Shown here: positions 6,626-13,565 of the stretch, piece by piece
How positions within the stretch are numbered: the stretch's first letter is position 1
How the letters are laid out: each line of letters starts with the position of its first letter
Assembly: GCF_937934665.1 (NCBI RefSeq)
Contig: NZ_CALGYW010000050.1
Location: 1-25,764, forward strand
Reading direction: 5' to 3'
Length of the DNA stretch: 25,764 bases
DNA from: an uncultured Anaerococcus sp.
GTDB lineage: Bacteria > Bacillota > Clostridia > Tissierellales > Peptoniphilaceae
The notes under the pieces: model-generated
The model's database searches: none
What the model saw: the letters and a program-made list of their open reading frames with translations, nothing else
Told to the model about the DNA's origin: nothing
Program-made: the position numbers and the translations under genes

Positions 6626-8698
6626 ATGAAAAAAATATCAAAATTTATTTCCTATCATCCGAGGCTTGTACTCTTGGTGATGACTATATTACTCATCCCA
6701 TCTTGGATAGGATATAAGTCAACTGGCGTAAATTATGATATCTTGTCATATTTGCCAGCCGATCTTGAATCTACCCAGGGTCAGGAAATATTGGATAAGG
6801 ATTTTAAAAATGCAGCTACGGGCATGCTTATCCTCAAGGGTGATGACTATGATGCCGATAAGTTAAAAGATGAAATTCTTAAAATAGAGGGTGTAGAAGA
6901 TGTAATCTCAAAAACATCTTTAGTAGGAGATACAGTTCCTAATGAATTTTTGCCAGATGAGATTAGGGATGCCTTTTATGCTGATGATTCAACCCTTTTA
7001 ATGGTTAAATTTTCTGAATCATCTTCTTCATTTAAGACTATGGAGGCAATTGATCAGATAAAATCGATAGAATCTAAGGAAAAATTCCTAAGCGGAATTT
7101 CCTCTCTGGTTAAGGATACCAAGGACTTAATAGATAGGGAAACACCCATATATGTAGCTCTTGCAGTAGCCCTAGCCCTTGTAGTCTTATCCCTTACTAA
7201 TGAATCGATCATTATTCCCTTCCTCTTTATGCTAAATATCGGCTACGCTATTTTGTATAATTTTGGAACAAATATATTTTTGGGTGAGATTTCTTATATA
7301 ACAAAGGCAATCGCGGCAGTGCTTCAGTTAGCTGTTACTACTGACTATTCTATTTTCCTCTACCATAGGTATGTGGAGAAGAAAAACAAAACTGAAAATA
7401 AAAATGAGGCCATGGCTAAGGCTATAGATTCTACTCTAGTATCTATTTTTGCCTCATCGCTTACTACCTTCTCAGGGTTTTTAGTACTTTTACTAATGCA
7501 ACTAGGACTTGGTAAAGATATCGGTCTTGTAATGAGTAAGGGTGTGCTTTTAGGTCTTATTTCAACAGTTGTAGTCCTACCACCAATGATTTTACTTGCT
7601 GAAAAGCTTGTTAATAGATTTAACCACAAGGTGTTACTACCAGAATTTAATAAGACAGCAAACTTTACTATAAAGCATAGGAAAAAACTTTTTGTTATTT
7701 TCCTAATTTTATTTATCCCAGCAGTCTATGGCTCTAGAAATACTGACCTTTACTACAACCTAGATAGGTCTCTACCACAAAATCTAGATTCTATAGTAGC
7801 CCTAAATAAGATGAAGGAAGATTATAATATGGCATCAAGCCACTTTATAGTTGTTAAAGATGACTTATCAAAGACAAGCATAAATTCTATGATTGATGAG
7901 ATAGAGGATGTAGATGGAGTAAATAATGTCCTAAGCCTTAACTCTATGACTGGTCTAACAATACCAAGTGAAGTTTTACCTGAAAAGCTAAAGAAAAATT
8001 TTGAACAGGGTGGCTATCAGATGGTAATGGTAAATTCCAAATATCAGACAGCTTCAGATGAGGTAAATGAGCAGGTGGATGAGATAAATAAGATTGTAAA
8101 GGCTCACGATCCTGATGGCAAACTTACAGGTGAGGCAGTTCTTACAAAAGATTTGACTATCCTATCTGATAGGGACTTTAAAATGGTAAATATAGCTTCA
8201 ATTGGAGTTGTATTTTTAATCATCGCCATAGTATTTAAGTCGCTTGCTATTCCAATTGTTTTAATAGCGGCTATAGAACTTGCAATTTTTATAAATATGG
8301 GAATTCCGTTTTATTTTGGACACACTATTCCTTTTATAACTTCAATAATAATAGGAGTTGTCCAACTTGGTTCAACAATTGACTATTCAATACTTATGAT
8401 GGATAGGTTCTTATTTGAATATAAGAAACATAGGGATTTAGAAAAGGCTTTAAGCTTATCGGTTAAGGAAACTTCAAAATCAATAGTTACTTCAGCCCTA
8501 TCATTTTTCGCAGCGACTATTGGTGTAGGTATATACTCAAAGATGGAAATTGTATCAACTATTTGTATCTTCTTGGCAAGGGGAGCGATAATTTCAATGC
8601 TTGTTATCATAATCTTCCTACCAGCTTTAATAGGTGTTACAATTCCCTTTATCGAAAAAACTACTAAAGGGTTAAAGAAAGGAAAAGAAAATGAATAA
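6626..8698 (+). CDS. RND superfamily transporter, MMPL family
   Basis: A 690-residue inner-membrane exporter with the duplicated RND layout: one transmembrane helix near residues 12-30, an extracytoplasmic domain (about 35-170), a five-helix bundle (about 185-345), then the same pattern repeated (helix at about 355, domain to about 530, helix bundle to about 680). Each bundle carries the D-Y-S signature proposed for proton coupling: VTTDYSIFLYHRY (D240) and STIDYSILMMDRF (D586). MMPL members export lipids, glycolipids or hydrophobic drugs. ATG 6626 is chosen because AAGGAAG (6612-6618) precedes it; an in-frame ATG at 6581 lacks a site. Its last 8 bases overlap the next gene, so the two are translationally coupled and probably act together. 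Substrate unknown. Confidence 0.9.
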   Translation: MKKISKFISYHPRLVLLVMTILLIPSWIGYKSTGVNYDILSYLPADLESTQGQEILDKDFKNAATGMLILKGDDYDADKLKDEILKIEGVEDVISKTSLVGDTVPNEFLPDEIRDAFYADDSTLLMVKFSESSSSFKTMEAIDQIKSIESKEKFLSGISSLVKDTKDLIDRETPIYVALAVALALVVLSLTNESIIIPFLFMLNIGYAILYNFGTNIFLGEISYITKAIAAVLQLAVTTDYSIFLYHRYVEKKNKTENKNEAMAKAIDSTLVSIFASSLTTFSGFLVLLLMQLGLGKDIGLVMSKGVLLGLISTVVVLPPMILLAEKLVNRFNHKVLLPEFNKTANFTIKHRKKLFVIFLILFIPAVYGSRNTDLYYNLDRSLPQNLDSIVALNKMKEDYNMASSHFIVVKDDLSKTSINSMIDEIEDVDGVNNVLSLNSMTGLTIPSEVLPEKLKKNFEQGGYQMVMVNSKYQTASDEVNEQVDEINKIVKAHDPDGKLTGEAVLTKDLTILSDRDFKMVNIASIGVVFLIIAIVFKSLAIPIVLIAAIELAIFINMGIPFYFGHTIPFITSIIIGVVQLGSTIDYSILMMDRFLFEYKKHRDLEKALSLSVKETSKSIVTSALSFFAATIGVGIYSKMEIVSTICIFLARGAIISMLVIIIFLPALIGVTIPFIEKTTKGLKKGKENE

Positions 8699-10988
8699 AA
8701 AATTTGTTAAAGCTCTTGCAGTTTTAAGCGTAAGCTCAATCCTTGGAGGCAATATTGCCTACGCTAGTGAAAGCAAAGCTAGTAAAAATGAAACAGTTTA
8801 TGTAACAAAAGAAGACGAAGAAATAAAAGATCAAACAGTTTCTGTATGGATAAATAAGGACGGAAACAAAGAGCTTAAGGATAAGTCAGACCTAAAGGAT
8901 ATAAAAAACCTTGAAACAGACGAAAAAATTGAGCCTAAGGATGGCAATATTGATATAGATAATGAAGGCGAAGATTTTTATTACCAAGGTAAAACAGAAA
9001 AAGATTTGCCTGTAGATGTAGATATAAAATACGAGCTTGACGGTAAGTCTATAAGCTTTAAAGACCTTGAGGGAAAATCAGGCAAGCTAAAAATTACCAT
9101 AAAGGCTCATAATAAGGTTAAAGAGAGTTTAAAATCTGGTAAAACTGTCTATGCGCCTTACCTTGTTGCTACAGAAATGACCTTTGCTGATGACCAGGTA
9201 AAAAACATAGAAGCTGGTAATGCAAAAATTGTAAAGGACGGTAAAAATCAAATCGTAGCAGGAGTACTTGCTCCAGGTCTTAGGGAAAACTTTGATGGCG
9301 TTCTTGATAAAGATAAGTTAGATAAATTTAAAGATGAAATCGAAATAGAAATGGATGTGGAAAATTTCAAACCAGGTGAAGCCTATGTTGTAATAACTAA
9401 CGAGATTTTTCAAGAAGATAAGACTCTTTCATCCCTAGATGATTTGGATGAAGGTATAAATGAACTAACCTCAAATGCAGCTAAACTTCTCGACGCCTCT
9501 TCCCAGCTTAAAGATGGAAGTGCTAGCTTAAACAAGGGGCTTACTGACCTTGCTGGGGGAGCTGATAAACTATCAAACGGTTCAGAAAAATTAAAGGCAG
9601 GTTTTGACCAGATGAGTGGAGCCTTCGGGGCACTTCCAGAAAAAATTGGGCCAATGCAAAATGCCATAAGCGAGCTTAATAATGGTGGAGCAAGCTTAAA
9701 TAAGGGTCTTGGCCAATACACCCAAGGTGTTAGTCAAATAAATGCAAAAATGGGAGATTTAACAAAGGCTGCTGACAGTCTAGATAAGGGAGCAGCTGAC
9801 CTTAATAAAGGCATAAGCGAGCTTAGCAAAGGATCAAAAATGCTCCAAGAAAAATTAGCCGGTGGAAGTGATGGAAGCGATATGGCAGGCTTTTCTAAGT
9901 CTTTAAAAAGCTTAAAGGCTGGCATAGATAATTTTGATAAAAAAATAGGACCTATGGCAGATAGTTTAAATAAGTTAGATATGGGTATTAAATCGGCGGA
10001 AGAATCCTCAAAAACCCTAGCAGCATCCCTAGCTAAATTAAATGAAGCAGGTAAAAATGCCCCAAATATAGAAGGTACAATTTCAAATATCAATCAAAAT
10101 GCCAACGCACTTGATGGACAAATTGCAAACTTAGAAGCTAAAAATGAAGATGGATCATTAACAGCTGAAATTGAAAGTCTAAGAGCTATAAAAAACGGCC
10201 TTTATACCGATGCTAGCAACCTAGGAGCGAGCGTTAAGGTAAATAACGGTATTTATGCTGGACTAGGCGAAGTAAGTGGAGGCTCAAATGAACTTGCAGC
10301 TGGTATTGGAGATTTATCCCAAGGCCTTGGCCAAATGAAGGCAGAAGTTAGTAACTCTAAAGCGGACTTAGAAAAGGCATCACTTGGTCTTGGCGAGGGA
10401 ATTGAAAAACTAGATGAGGGCTTATCTCAAAGCGATATTATGAAACTTGCTAAAGCCCTAGACGAGCTTGACCAAGGTCTAGAAAAAGTAAAGGCTGGTT
10501 CAGATAAATTGATGGCAGGAACAAAGGCCAATAAAGAGGGTGTAGATAAACTTGCTAGCTCCATAAATGCTCTAGATTCAAAATCAAAAGACCTTAATGG
10601 TGGATCAGAGAAACTAGCTGCCGGCCTAAGCGAATTTAAGGAAAGATCAAAGGCCTTAAGTGAGCTTGGAAATATAAATACCAGCACTTTAAACCCAATG
10701 TCCCAAGGCCTAAATGACTTAAATAAGGGGATCCTTGACCTAAGAACAGGAGCTCTTAAGCTAAAAGAAGGATCTGATACCTACAATCAAAAATATGAGG
10801 AGTTTGATTCAGGACTTAGAAGGTATAAGTCAGAAGGAATCGATAAGATCTCATCTAAGACAGGAGATTTAAGAGAAGCTAAGGATATCCTAGATCAAAT
10901 GGCAGAACTTGCCAAGGAAAATTCTTCAATTTCAGGCTCTTCTGATGAATTTGAAACAAGGTCAAGAATTATAGAAAAAATCAAATAG
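8691..10988 (+). CDS. Large secreted YhgE/Pip-like repeat protein, partner of the MMPL exporter
   Basis: A 765-residue protein with a cleavable signal peptide (basic start, hydrophobic core, likely cut after NIAYA at residue 25). Residues about 26-243 form a charged globular-looking domain. From about 245 to 720 it consists of degenerate repeats of the type L-x-x-G-x-x-x-L, e.g. QLKDGSASLNKGLTDLAGG and ADKLSNGSEKLKAG, as in the extracellular helical part of YhgE/Pip proteins. YhgE and Pip carry membrane helices at both ends. Here no C-terminal membrane segment, LPxTG or lipobox is seen, so the protein would be released or held by its partner. The start overlaps the exporter gene by 8 bases and AAAGGA (8678-8683) precedes it. 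A periplasm-like adaptor role for the exporter is inferred from the coupling. Confidence 0.8.
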   Translation: MNKKFVKALAVLSVSSILGGNIAYASESKASKNETVYVTKEDEEIKDQTVSVWINKDGNKELKDKSDLKDIKNLETDEKIEPKDGNIDIDNEGEDFYYQGKTEKDLPVDVDIKYELDGKSISFKDLEGKSGKLKITIKAHNKVKESLKSGKTVYAPYLVATEMTFADDQVKNIEAGNAKIVKDGKNQIVAGVLAPGLRENFDGVLDKDKLDKFKDEIEIEMDVENFKPGEAYVVITNEIFQEDKTLSSLDDLDEGINELTSNAAKLLDASSQLKDGSASLNKGLTDLAGGADKLSNGSEKLKAGFDQMSGAFGALPEKIGPMQNAISELNNGGASLNKGLGQYTQGVSQINAKMGDLTKAADSLDKGAADLNKGISELSKGSKMLQEKLAGGSDGSDMAGFSKSLKSLKAGIDNFDKKIGPMADSLNKLDMGIKSAEESSKTLAASLAKLNEAGKNAPNIEGTISNINQNANALDGQIANLEAKNEDGSLTAEIESLRAIKNGLYTDASNLGASVKVNNGIYAGLGEVSGGSNELAAGIGDLSQGLGQMKAEVSNSKADLEKASLGLGEGIEKLDEGLSQSDIMKLAKALDELDQGLEKVKAGSDKLMAGTKANKEGVDKLASSINALDSKSKDLNGGSEKLAAGLSEFKERSKALSELGNINTSTLNPMSQGLNDLNKGILDLRTGALKLKEGSDTYNQKYEEFDSGLRRYKSEGIDKISSKTGDLREAKDILDQMAELAKENSSISGSSDEFETRSRIIEKIK

Positions 10989-11024
10989 AAATTTAAAATC
11001 ACATATTTTGTGAAAAAAATAAGA

Positions 11025-11125
11025 AAAAAGGCTGGTCCTATATCAAATACAGTAGAATCATAATTTGAGCGTTTCTCTGATTTCTATAATAAATGGAGGT
11101 AATTGATATATGAACCAGTCTTTTT
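11025..11125. repeat. Long inverted repeat (hairpin or MITE-like element)
   Basis: The left arm 11025-11050 and the reverse complement of the right arm 11099-11125 agree at all but a few positions over about 26 bases. The shared core is AAAAAG-CTGGT then TATATCAA. The arms enclose 48 bases. As RNA this would be a long hairpin ending in five U residues and could terminate the preceding operon. As DNA it resembles a miniature element with terminal inverted repeats. No target duplication is obvious. Confidence 0.6.
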
Positions 11126-11210
11126 AGTGTTAATTACTTTAGTGATATTATTTTAGTATTATATGACAATTATGTGCCCTTAGAGGGACTTTGAGCGTTT
11201 TTTAATAATT

Positions 11211-11277
11211 AAAATCCTAGCTTACACAAAGACTGAGCAAATTTTTGTGGCGACTATAGATAATCTTGTAGGATTTT
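11211..11277. repeat. Second inverted repeat, AAAATCCTA / TAGGATTTT
   Basis: Nine-base perfect arms at 11211-11219 and 11269-11277 enclose 49 bases that contain a smaller CACAAA / TTTGTG stem. T residues follow on the plus strand. Possibly a terminator-like fold; role unknown. Confidence 0.45.
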
Positions 11278-11291
11278 TTGATTTTATTATA

Positions 11292-11762
11292 CTAATCAAA
11301 AAGTTTGAGTTTTTCGTCCTTATTGGAATAAACCTTCCAATATCCATTTGTTAAGTAACTATTACCCTTATTTTCTATAAAGCCAATCACATCTTCATAA
11401 GGGTAACCTAAGAAAATACCTATTTCGTGGGGGAAATTTTCTTTTACAAATCTCCTCTTCAAATGGTCTATGCATTGGTCTGGCCTATCTGTTTTATAGC
11501 CTAGCTCTTCAAGGAGACATTTTGTTTGATTTTGGCATAAGGCACACTTAAGTTTTTCTGGCCTATAGGCATAAATTTGAGCAGAGGACTTGCCAATTTT
11601 GAGAATTTCAACATATATATTCTTTTTGTTAAGTGTTTCATTCCACTCAAAAACCATTTTCTCTATGTCTATTTTTTTAAGGTTCTTAAAAGTAAAGAGA
11701 TTTGCAAGTTTTTTATTAGCTAAAGTTTGTGATGCGTAATTGATAAGTAAGCTTTCGTACAT
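11292..11762 (-). CDS. DUF3793 family protein
   Basis: A 156-residue cytoplasmic protein of the DUF3793 family. The hallmark block is near the C-terminus: NFPHEIGIFLGYPYEDVIGF, then ENKGNSYLTNGYWKVYSN. Cysteines are clustered in LKCALCQNQTKC and in DQCIDHLKRRF. The biochemical function is unknown. Members of this family often sit beside a flavodoxin gene in gut and oral anaerobes, as here: the ATG follows the flavodoxin stop after a single base, so translation is coupled. A redox or iron-related role is inferred from that neighbour and from the Fur-like site upstream of the operon. Confidence 0.88.
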   Translation of the reverse strand: MYESLLINYASQTLANKKLANLFTFKNLKKIDIEKMVFEWNETLNKKNIYVEILKIGKSSAQIYAYRPEKLKCALCQNQTKCLLEELGYKTDRPDQCIDHLKRRFVKENFPHEIGIFLGYPYEDVIGFIENKGNSYLTNGYWKVYSNKDEKLKLFD

Positions 11763-11763
11763 A

Positions 11764-12198
11764 CTAGGCTAAGGCTTTAGCTAATTCTAAGGCTGCCTTT
11801 CTACAATCTTCTAAAGCTTCATCATCTGGATAATCGTAAGCAATAAGACCATCACAAACTAGGTTGATTCCATCATTTTCACATCTCTCTTGCCAAGTTT
11901 TCATCCATTCGCCATCTGCCCATTCATAGGATCCGAAAATTAGAACTGGCTTATCAGATAGGGAATTTTCTACGCTTTCAAACATAGGTTCAAATTCGCT
12001 TTCTTCAAGCTCTTCGTTACCCATAGCTGGACAGCCAAAGGCAAAGCCATCGTAGTTTTCTATTTGATCTTTTGAAAAATCACTGGCTGTCAAAATTTCA
12101 GCTTCTAAACTATTGTTTTTAAGTTCATCTAATATTTCATTTGCCATAGCAAGGGTATTGCCTGTGCCAGAGAAATATATTATTGCTATTTTTTTCAT
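11764..12198 (-). CDS. Flavodoxin
   Basis: A short-chain, 144-residue FMN electron carrier that substitutes for ferredoxin when iron is scarce. The FMN phosphate loop is SGTGNT (residues 10-15). The isoalloxazine-flanking loops are GCPAMGNEELEESEFEPMF and FGSYEWADGEWMKTW, as in clostridial flavodoxins. AAGGAGTT precedes the ATG on the minus strand. It is the first gene of a two-gene operon with the DUF3793 gene, from a strong promoter overlapped downstream by a Fur-like box. Identification is secure. Confidence 0.95.
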   Translation of the reverse strand: MKKIAIIYFSGTGNTLAMANEILDELKNNSLEAEILTASDFSKDQIENYDGFAFGCPAMGNEELEESEFEPMFESVENSLSDKPVLIFGSYEWADGEWMKTWQERCENDGINLVCDGLIAYDYPDDEALEDCRKAALELAKALA

Positions 12199-12228
12199 AA
12201 TAACTCCTTAAATTTTATTTTATGATAT

Positions 12229-12243
12229 TAATAATCCTTATCA
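12229..12243 (-). promoter_or_regulatory. Fur-like box downstream of the flavodoxin promoter
   Basis: On the minus strand TGATAAG-G-ATTATTA matches the 7-1-7 Fur consensus TGATAAT-n-ATTATCA at 12 of 14 arm positions. It lies at about +6 to +20 of the inferred transcript, where a bound repressor would block elongation or promoter clearance. Iron repression of flavodoxin is biologically expected. Confidence 0.5.
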
Positions 12244-12255
12244 ACATCTAAGATA

Positions 12256-12284
12256 ATAATAAACCATAGTTTAAATTTTGTCAA
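12256..12284 (-). promoter_or_regulatory. Promoter of the flavodoxin-DUF3793 operon
   Basis: On the minus strand: TTGACA (complement of 12279-12284), exactly 17 bases, and TATTAT (complement of 12256-12261). The transcription start should be near 12249. Confidence 0.75.
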
Positions 12285-12478
12285 GAGTTTTTTGTAGAAT
12301 TTATTTTATAGTCAAAATATAGGTATAATGAGGCTTTGAAAGAGTAAGTAGTTTATTCCGATGGATTTTGATTGCTTTTTTATAAAAATTATGAAATAAA
12401 TAAAGACTAGTGAAATTTTATAATTAACACTATAATCTATAATCAAGTATAATAAATAATCAGACAAATAGGATAGTA

Positions 12479-12506
12479 TTGAAAAATGAGAAAAAGGCTA
12501 TATAAT
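12479..12506 (+). promoter_or_regulatory. Promoter of the antisense antitoxin RNA
   Basis: TTGAAA (12479-12484), a 16-base spacer and TATAAT (12501-12506). It is the strongest plus-strand promoter in this gap, and no open reading frame follows it. Confidence 0.65.
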
Positions 12507-12537
12507 AATACTAAGAGAAGCCACCTCTTACAAAGCG

Positions 12538-12565
12538 AAGTAGTTGAATAGTGAGTGTGACTCAC
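12538..12565 (+). repeat. Direct repeats a and b, copy 1 (in the antisense RNA)
   Basis: AAGTAGTTGAAT (12538-12549) and TGTGACTCAC (12556-12565) are separated by six bases. They are identical to 12705-12716 and 12721-12730. Confidence 0.9.
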
Positions 12566-12568
12566 ATA

Positions 12569-12621
12569 AAAAAGACACTAGGGTCTCCACGAGCCGACGG
12601 GCTAGTTGCTAGTGTCTTTTT
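12569..12621. terminator. Shared bidirectional terminator with a GC-rich loop
   Basis: AAAAAGACACTAG (12569-12581) and CTAGTGTCTTTTT (12609-12621) form a perfect 13-base stem that terminates both convergent RNAs. The toxin stop codon lies in the stem (12609-12611). The 27-base loop is GC-rich in an AT-rich gap and can form an inner AGCC / GGCT hairpin (12592-12603). In par loci the corresponding complementary loops make the first contact between the two RNAs. Confidence 0.85.
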
Positions 12622-12719
12622 AAATTATATGAAAAAGAATCTAAATATTTATCTAAAATAATTAGAATAATACCTACAAGTAGTGGAAAATAAAAGCTTT
12701 CCAAAAGTAGTTGAATCAT
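12609..12719 (-). CDS. Fst-like type I toxin, 36-residue membrane peptide
   Basis: A 36-codon frame with ATG at 12719 and TAG at 12609-12611. The peptide has a short N-terminus (MIQLLLESFY), one hydrophobic helix (residues 9-22, core FPLLVGIILIILDKYL) and a charged or polar tail (DSFSYNLKRH). The P-x-x-V-G-x-x-L core (P12, V15, G16, L19) followed by an aspartate-containing tail is the Fst/par toxin family pattern. These peptides insert in the cytoplasmic membrane and disturb it when the antisense RNA is lost. GGGAGGTGAG lies just upstream, and the mRNA leader can form the CACC / GGTG hairpin (12738-12755) next to it. Gene size, convergent antisense RNA, repeats and shared terminator together make a type I toxin very likely. 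Whether it is active is unknown. Confidence 0.82.
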   Translation of the reverse strand: MIQLLLESFYFPLLVGIILIILDKYLDSFSYNLKRH

Positions 12720-12730
12720 TTGTGACTCAC
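12705..12730 (-). repeat. Direct repeats a and b, copy 2, flanking the toxin start codon
   Basis: AAGTAGTTGAAT (12705-12716) and TGTGACTCAC (12721-12730) are separated by CATT, whose CAT is the complement of the toxin ATG. The antisense copy can therefore pair on both sides of the initiation codon and reach towards the ribosome site. Confidence 0.88.
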
Positions 12731-12768
12731 CTCCCTCCACCTAAAATATTTTGGTGTTAGGCATTATT

Positions 12769-12777
12769 ATTATATCA
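12769..12777 (-). promoter_or_regulatory. Extended -10 promoter of the toxin mRNA
   Basis: On the minus strand TGATATAAT (complement of 12769-12777) is an extended -10; no good -35 is seen. The transcript would start near 12762 and end at the shared terminator, about 190 bases, close to the size of par RNA I. Confidence 0.6.
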
Positions 12778-12810
12778 TAAAATGGCTAGGAGGGTCTTGT
12801 TTTAAAAACT

Positions 12811-12864
12811 TTAAAAAAGAAAAACTGCCGGATATTAAAGTTTAGATTAATATCCTGGCAGTTT
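12811..12864 (-). terminator. Rho-independent terminator of xpt
   Basis: AAACTGCCGGATATTAA (12822-12838) pairs with 12847-12864 over about 17 base pairs with one bulged base. On the minus strand it is followed by TTTTTCTTTTTT. It insulates the toxin gene from xpt transcription. Confidence 0.9.
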
Positions 12865-12870
12865 ATTTTT

Positions 12871-13446
12871 TTATTCTTCTACAAATGTTATTTCGCCATC
12901 TTCTAGTTTGGCAATTCTTACAAGTGAGTAAATATCAATATCCATATCTTCTATAAGCTGTCTTCCTTCACTAAAGGACTTTTCAATTACGATTCCAAGT
13001 CCAGCTGGATTTGCTCCTGCTTGTCTTACTATTGCGATCATGCCCTTGGCTGCTTGACCATTGGCTAGAAAGTCATCGATCATTAAGATATTTTCGCCTT
13101 CTTTTAGGAAGTCTTTTGAAACTATAAGTTCATTAGTAACTTGTTTTGTAAATGAATATACACTTGAATGATAAAAGTCATCACCTGTAGTTAGTGATTG
13201 TTTTTTTCTAGCAAATACACAGTCAACTTCAAGCTCTAGGGCTGTTGCTAGGGCTGGTGCTATACCAGATGATTCTACGGTTAGGACCTTGTCGATATTT
13301 TTATCTCTAAAATGATTTGCAAATTCAATACCCATCTTATGGATCAATTTTGAATCTATTTGTTGGTTTAAGAAAGAGTCTACCTTTAGTATTGTTGGAC
13401 CGATAACAATCCCATCTTTAAGAATTCGTTCTTCTAGTTCTTTCAT
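12871..13446 (-). CDS. xpt: Xanthine phosphoribosyltransferase
   Basis: Converts xanthine and PRPP to XMP in the cytoplasm (purine salvage). The 191-residue sequence follows the Bacillus Xpt pattern closely: LKVDSFLNQQID, TVESSGIAPALATAL, ASP-loop neighbours VFARKKQSLT and SSVYSFTKQVTNE, the PRPP-binding MIDDFLANGQAAKG (residues 122-135), and AGLGIVIEKSF. Many Firmicute xpt genes follow a purine riboswitch. Here the region back to the divergent fruR gene is only about 137 bases and shows no such aptamer, so regulation must be by other means. AAGGAGATAAG precedes the ATG. The gene is not paired with a pbuX permease gene here. Confidence 0.95.
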   Translation of the reverse strand: MKELEERILKDGIVIGPTILKVDSFLNQQIDSKLIHKMGIEFANHFRDKNIDKVLTVESSGIAPALATALELEVDCVFARKKQSLTTGDDFYHSSVYSFTKQVTNELIVSKDFLKEGENILMIDDFLANGQAAKGMIAIVRQAGANPAGLGIVIEKSFSEGRQLIEDMDIDIYSLVRIAKLEDGEITFVEE

Positions 13447-13493
13447 CTTATCTCCTTATATATAAATAAAAATCACACTATGTACTTATGCTA

Positions 13494-13522
13494 ATTATAA
13501 TCTTTCTATAATAAATAGTCAA
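13494..13522 (-). promoter_or_regulatory. Promoter of xpt
   Basis: On the minus strand: TTGACT (complement of 13517-13522), 17 bases, TATAAT (complement of 13494-13499). Confidence 0.75.
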
Positions 13523-13535
13523 TTTTTTTGATTTG

Positions 13536-13565
13536 TGACTGATTTTGATTGACTATGATTGAATT
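13536..13565 (+). promoter_or_regulatory. Three tandem 10-base repeats, likely FruR operator
   Basis: TGACTGATTT, TGATTGACTA and TGATTGAATT are consecutive without gaps (13536, 13546, 13556), one helical turn apart, each with a TGA-n-TGA core. The fruR -35 lies in the middle unit. DeoR-family repressors commonly bind direct repeats at their own operon promoters, so autoregulation relieved by fructose-1-phosphate is inferred. Confidence 0.6.

Larger units (their letters stand above)
10989..11291. other. Structured spacer between the secreted-protein gene and the DUF3793 gene
   Basis: About 300 bases with no credible gene but two long imperfect inverted repeats (11025-11125 and 11211-11277, listed separately) and two copies of the 11-mer TTTGAGCGTTT (11064-11074 and 11190-11200). 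It looks like RNA structure or remnants of a small mobile element. Confidence 0.5.
12513..12621 (+). ncRNA. Antisense antitoxin RNA (RNA II-like) of an Fst/par-type toxin-antitoxin locus
   Basis: Inferred from a consensus promoter ending at 12506 and a strong terminator ending at 12621, giving an RNA of about 109 bases that runs convergently towards the toxin mRNA. It can fold as a 5' hairpin TAAGAG / CTCTTA (12512-12530) and a hairpin GTGAGT / ACTCAC (12551-12565), followed by the terminator stem. It carries AAGTAGTTGAAT (12538-12549) and TGTGACTCAC (12556-12565). Both recur as direct repeats on either side of the toxin start codon, so the RNA can pair with the toxin mRNA both there and across the shared terminator. 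This is the arrangement of RNA II in the pAD1 par locus. Length and transcription are unproven. Confidence 0.7.

Noticed and set aside
9410..10687. Long minus-strand frames inside the secreted repeat-protein gene
   Set aside because: They mirror the repetitive plus-strand coding sequence and lack ribosome sites or recognisable products.
11110..11127. Five-codon frame (MNQSF) after GGAGG in the inverted repeat
   Set aside because: Far too short and inside a palindromic arm; most likely chance.
12346..12358. Possible third copy of repeat a (AAGTAGTTTATTC)
   Set aside because: Only a partial match, with no accompanying TGTGACTCAC or toxin frame. Too weak in AT-rich DNA.
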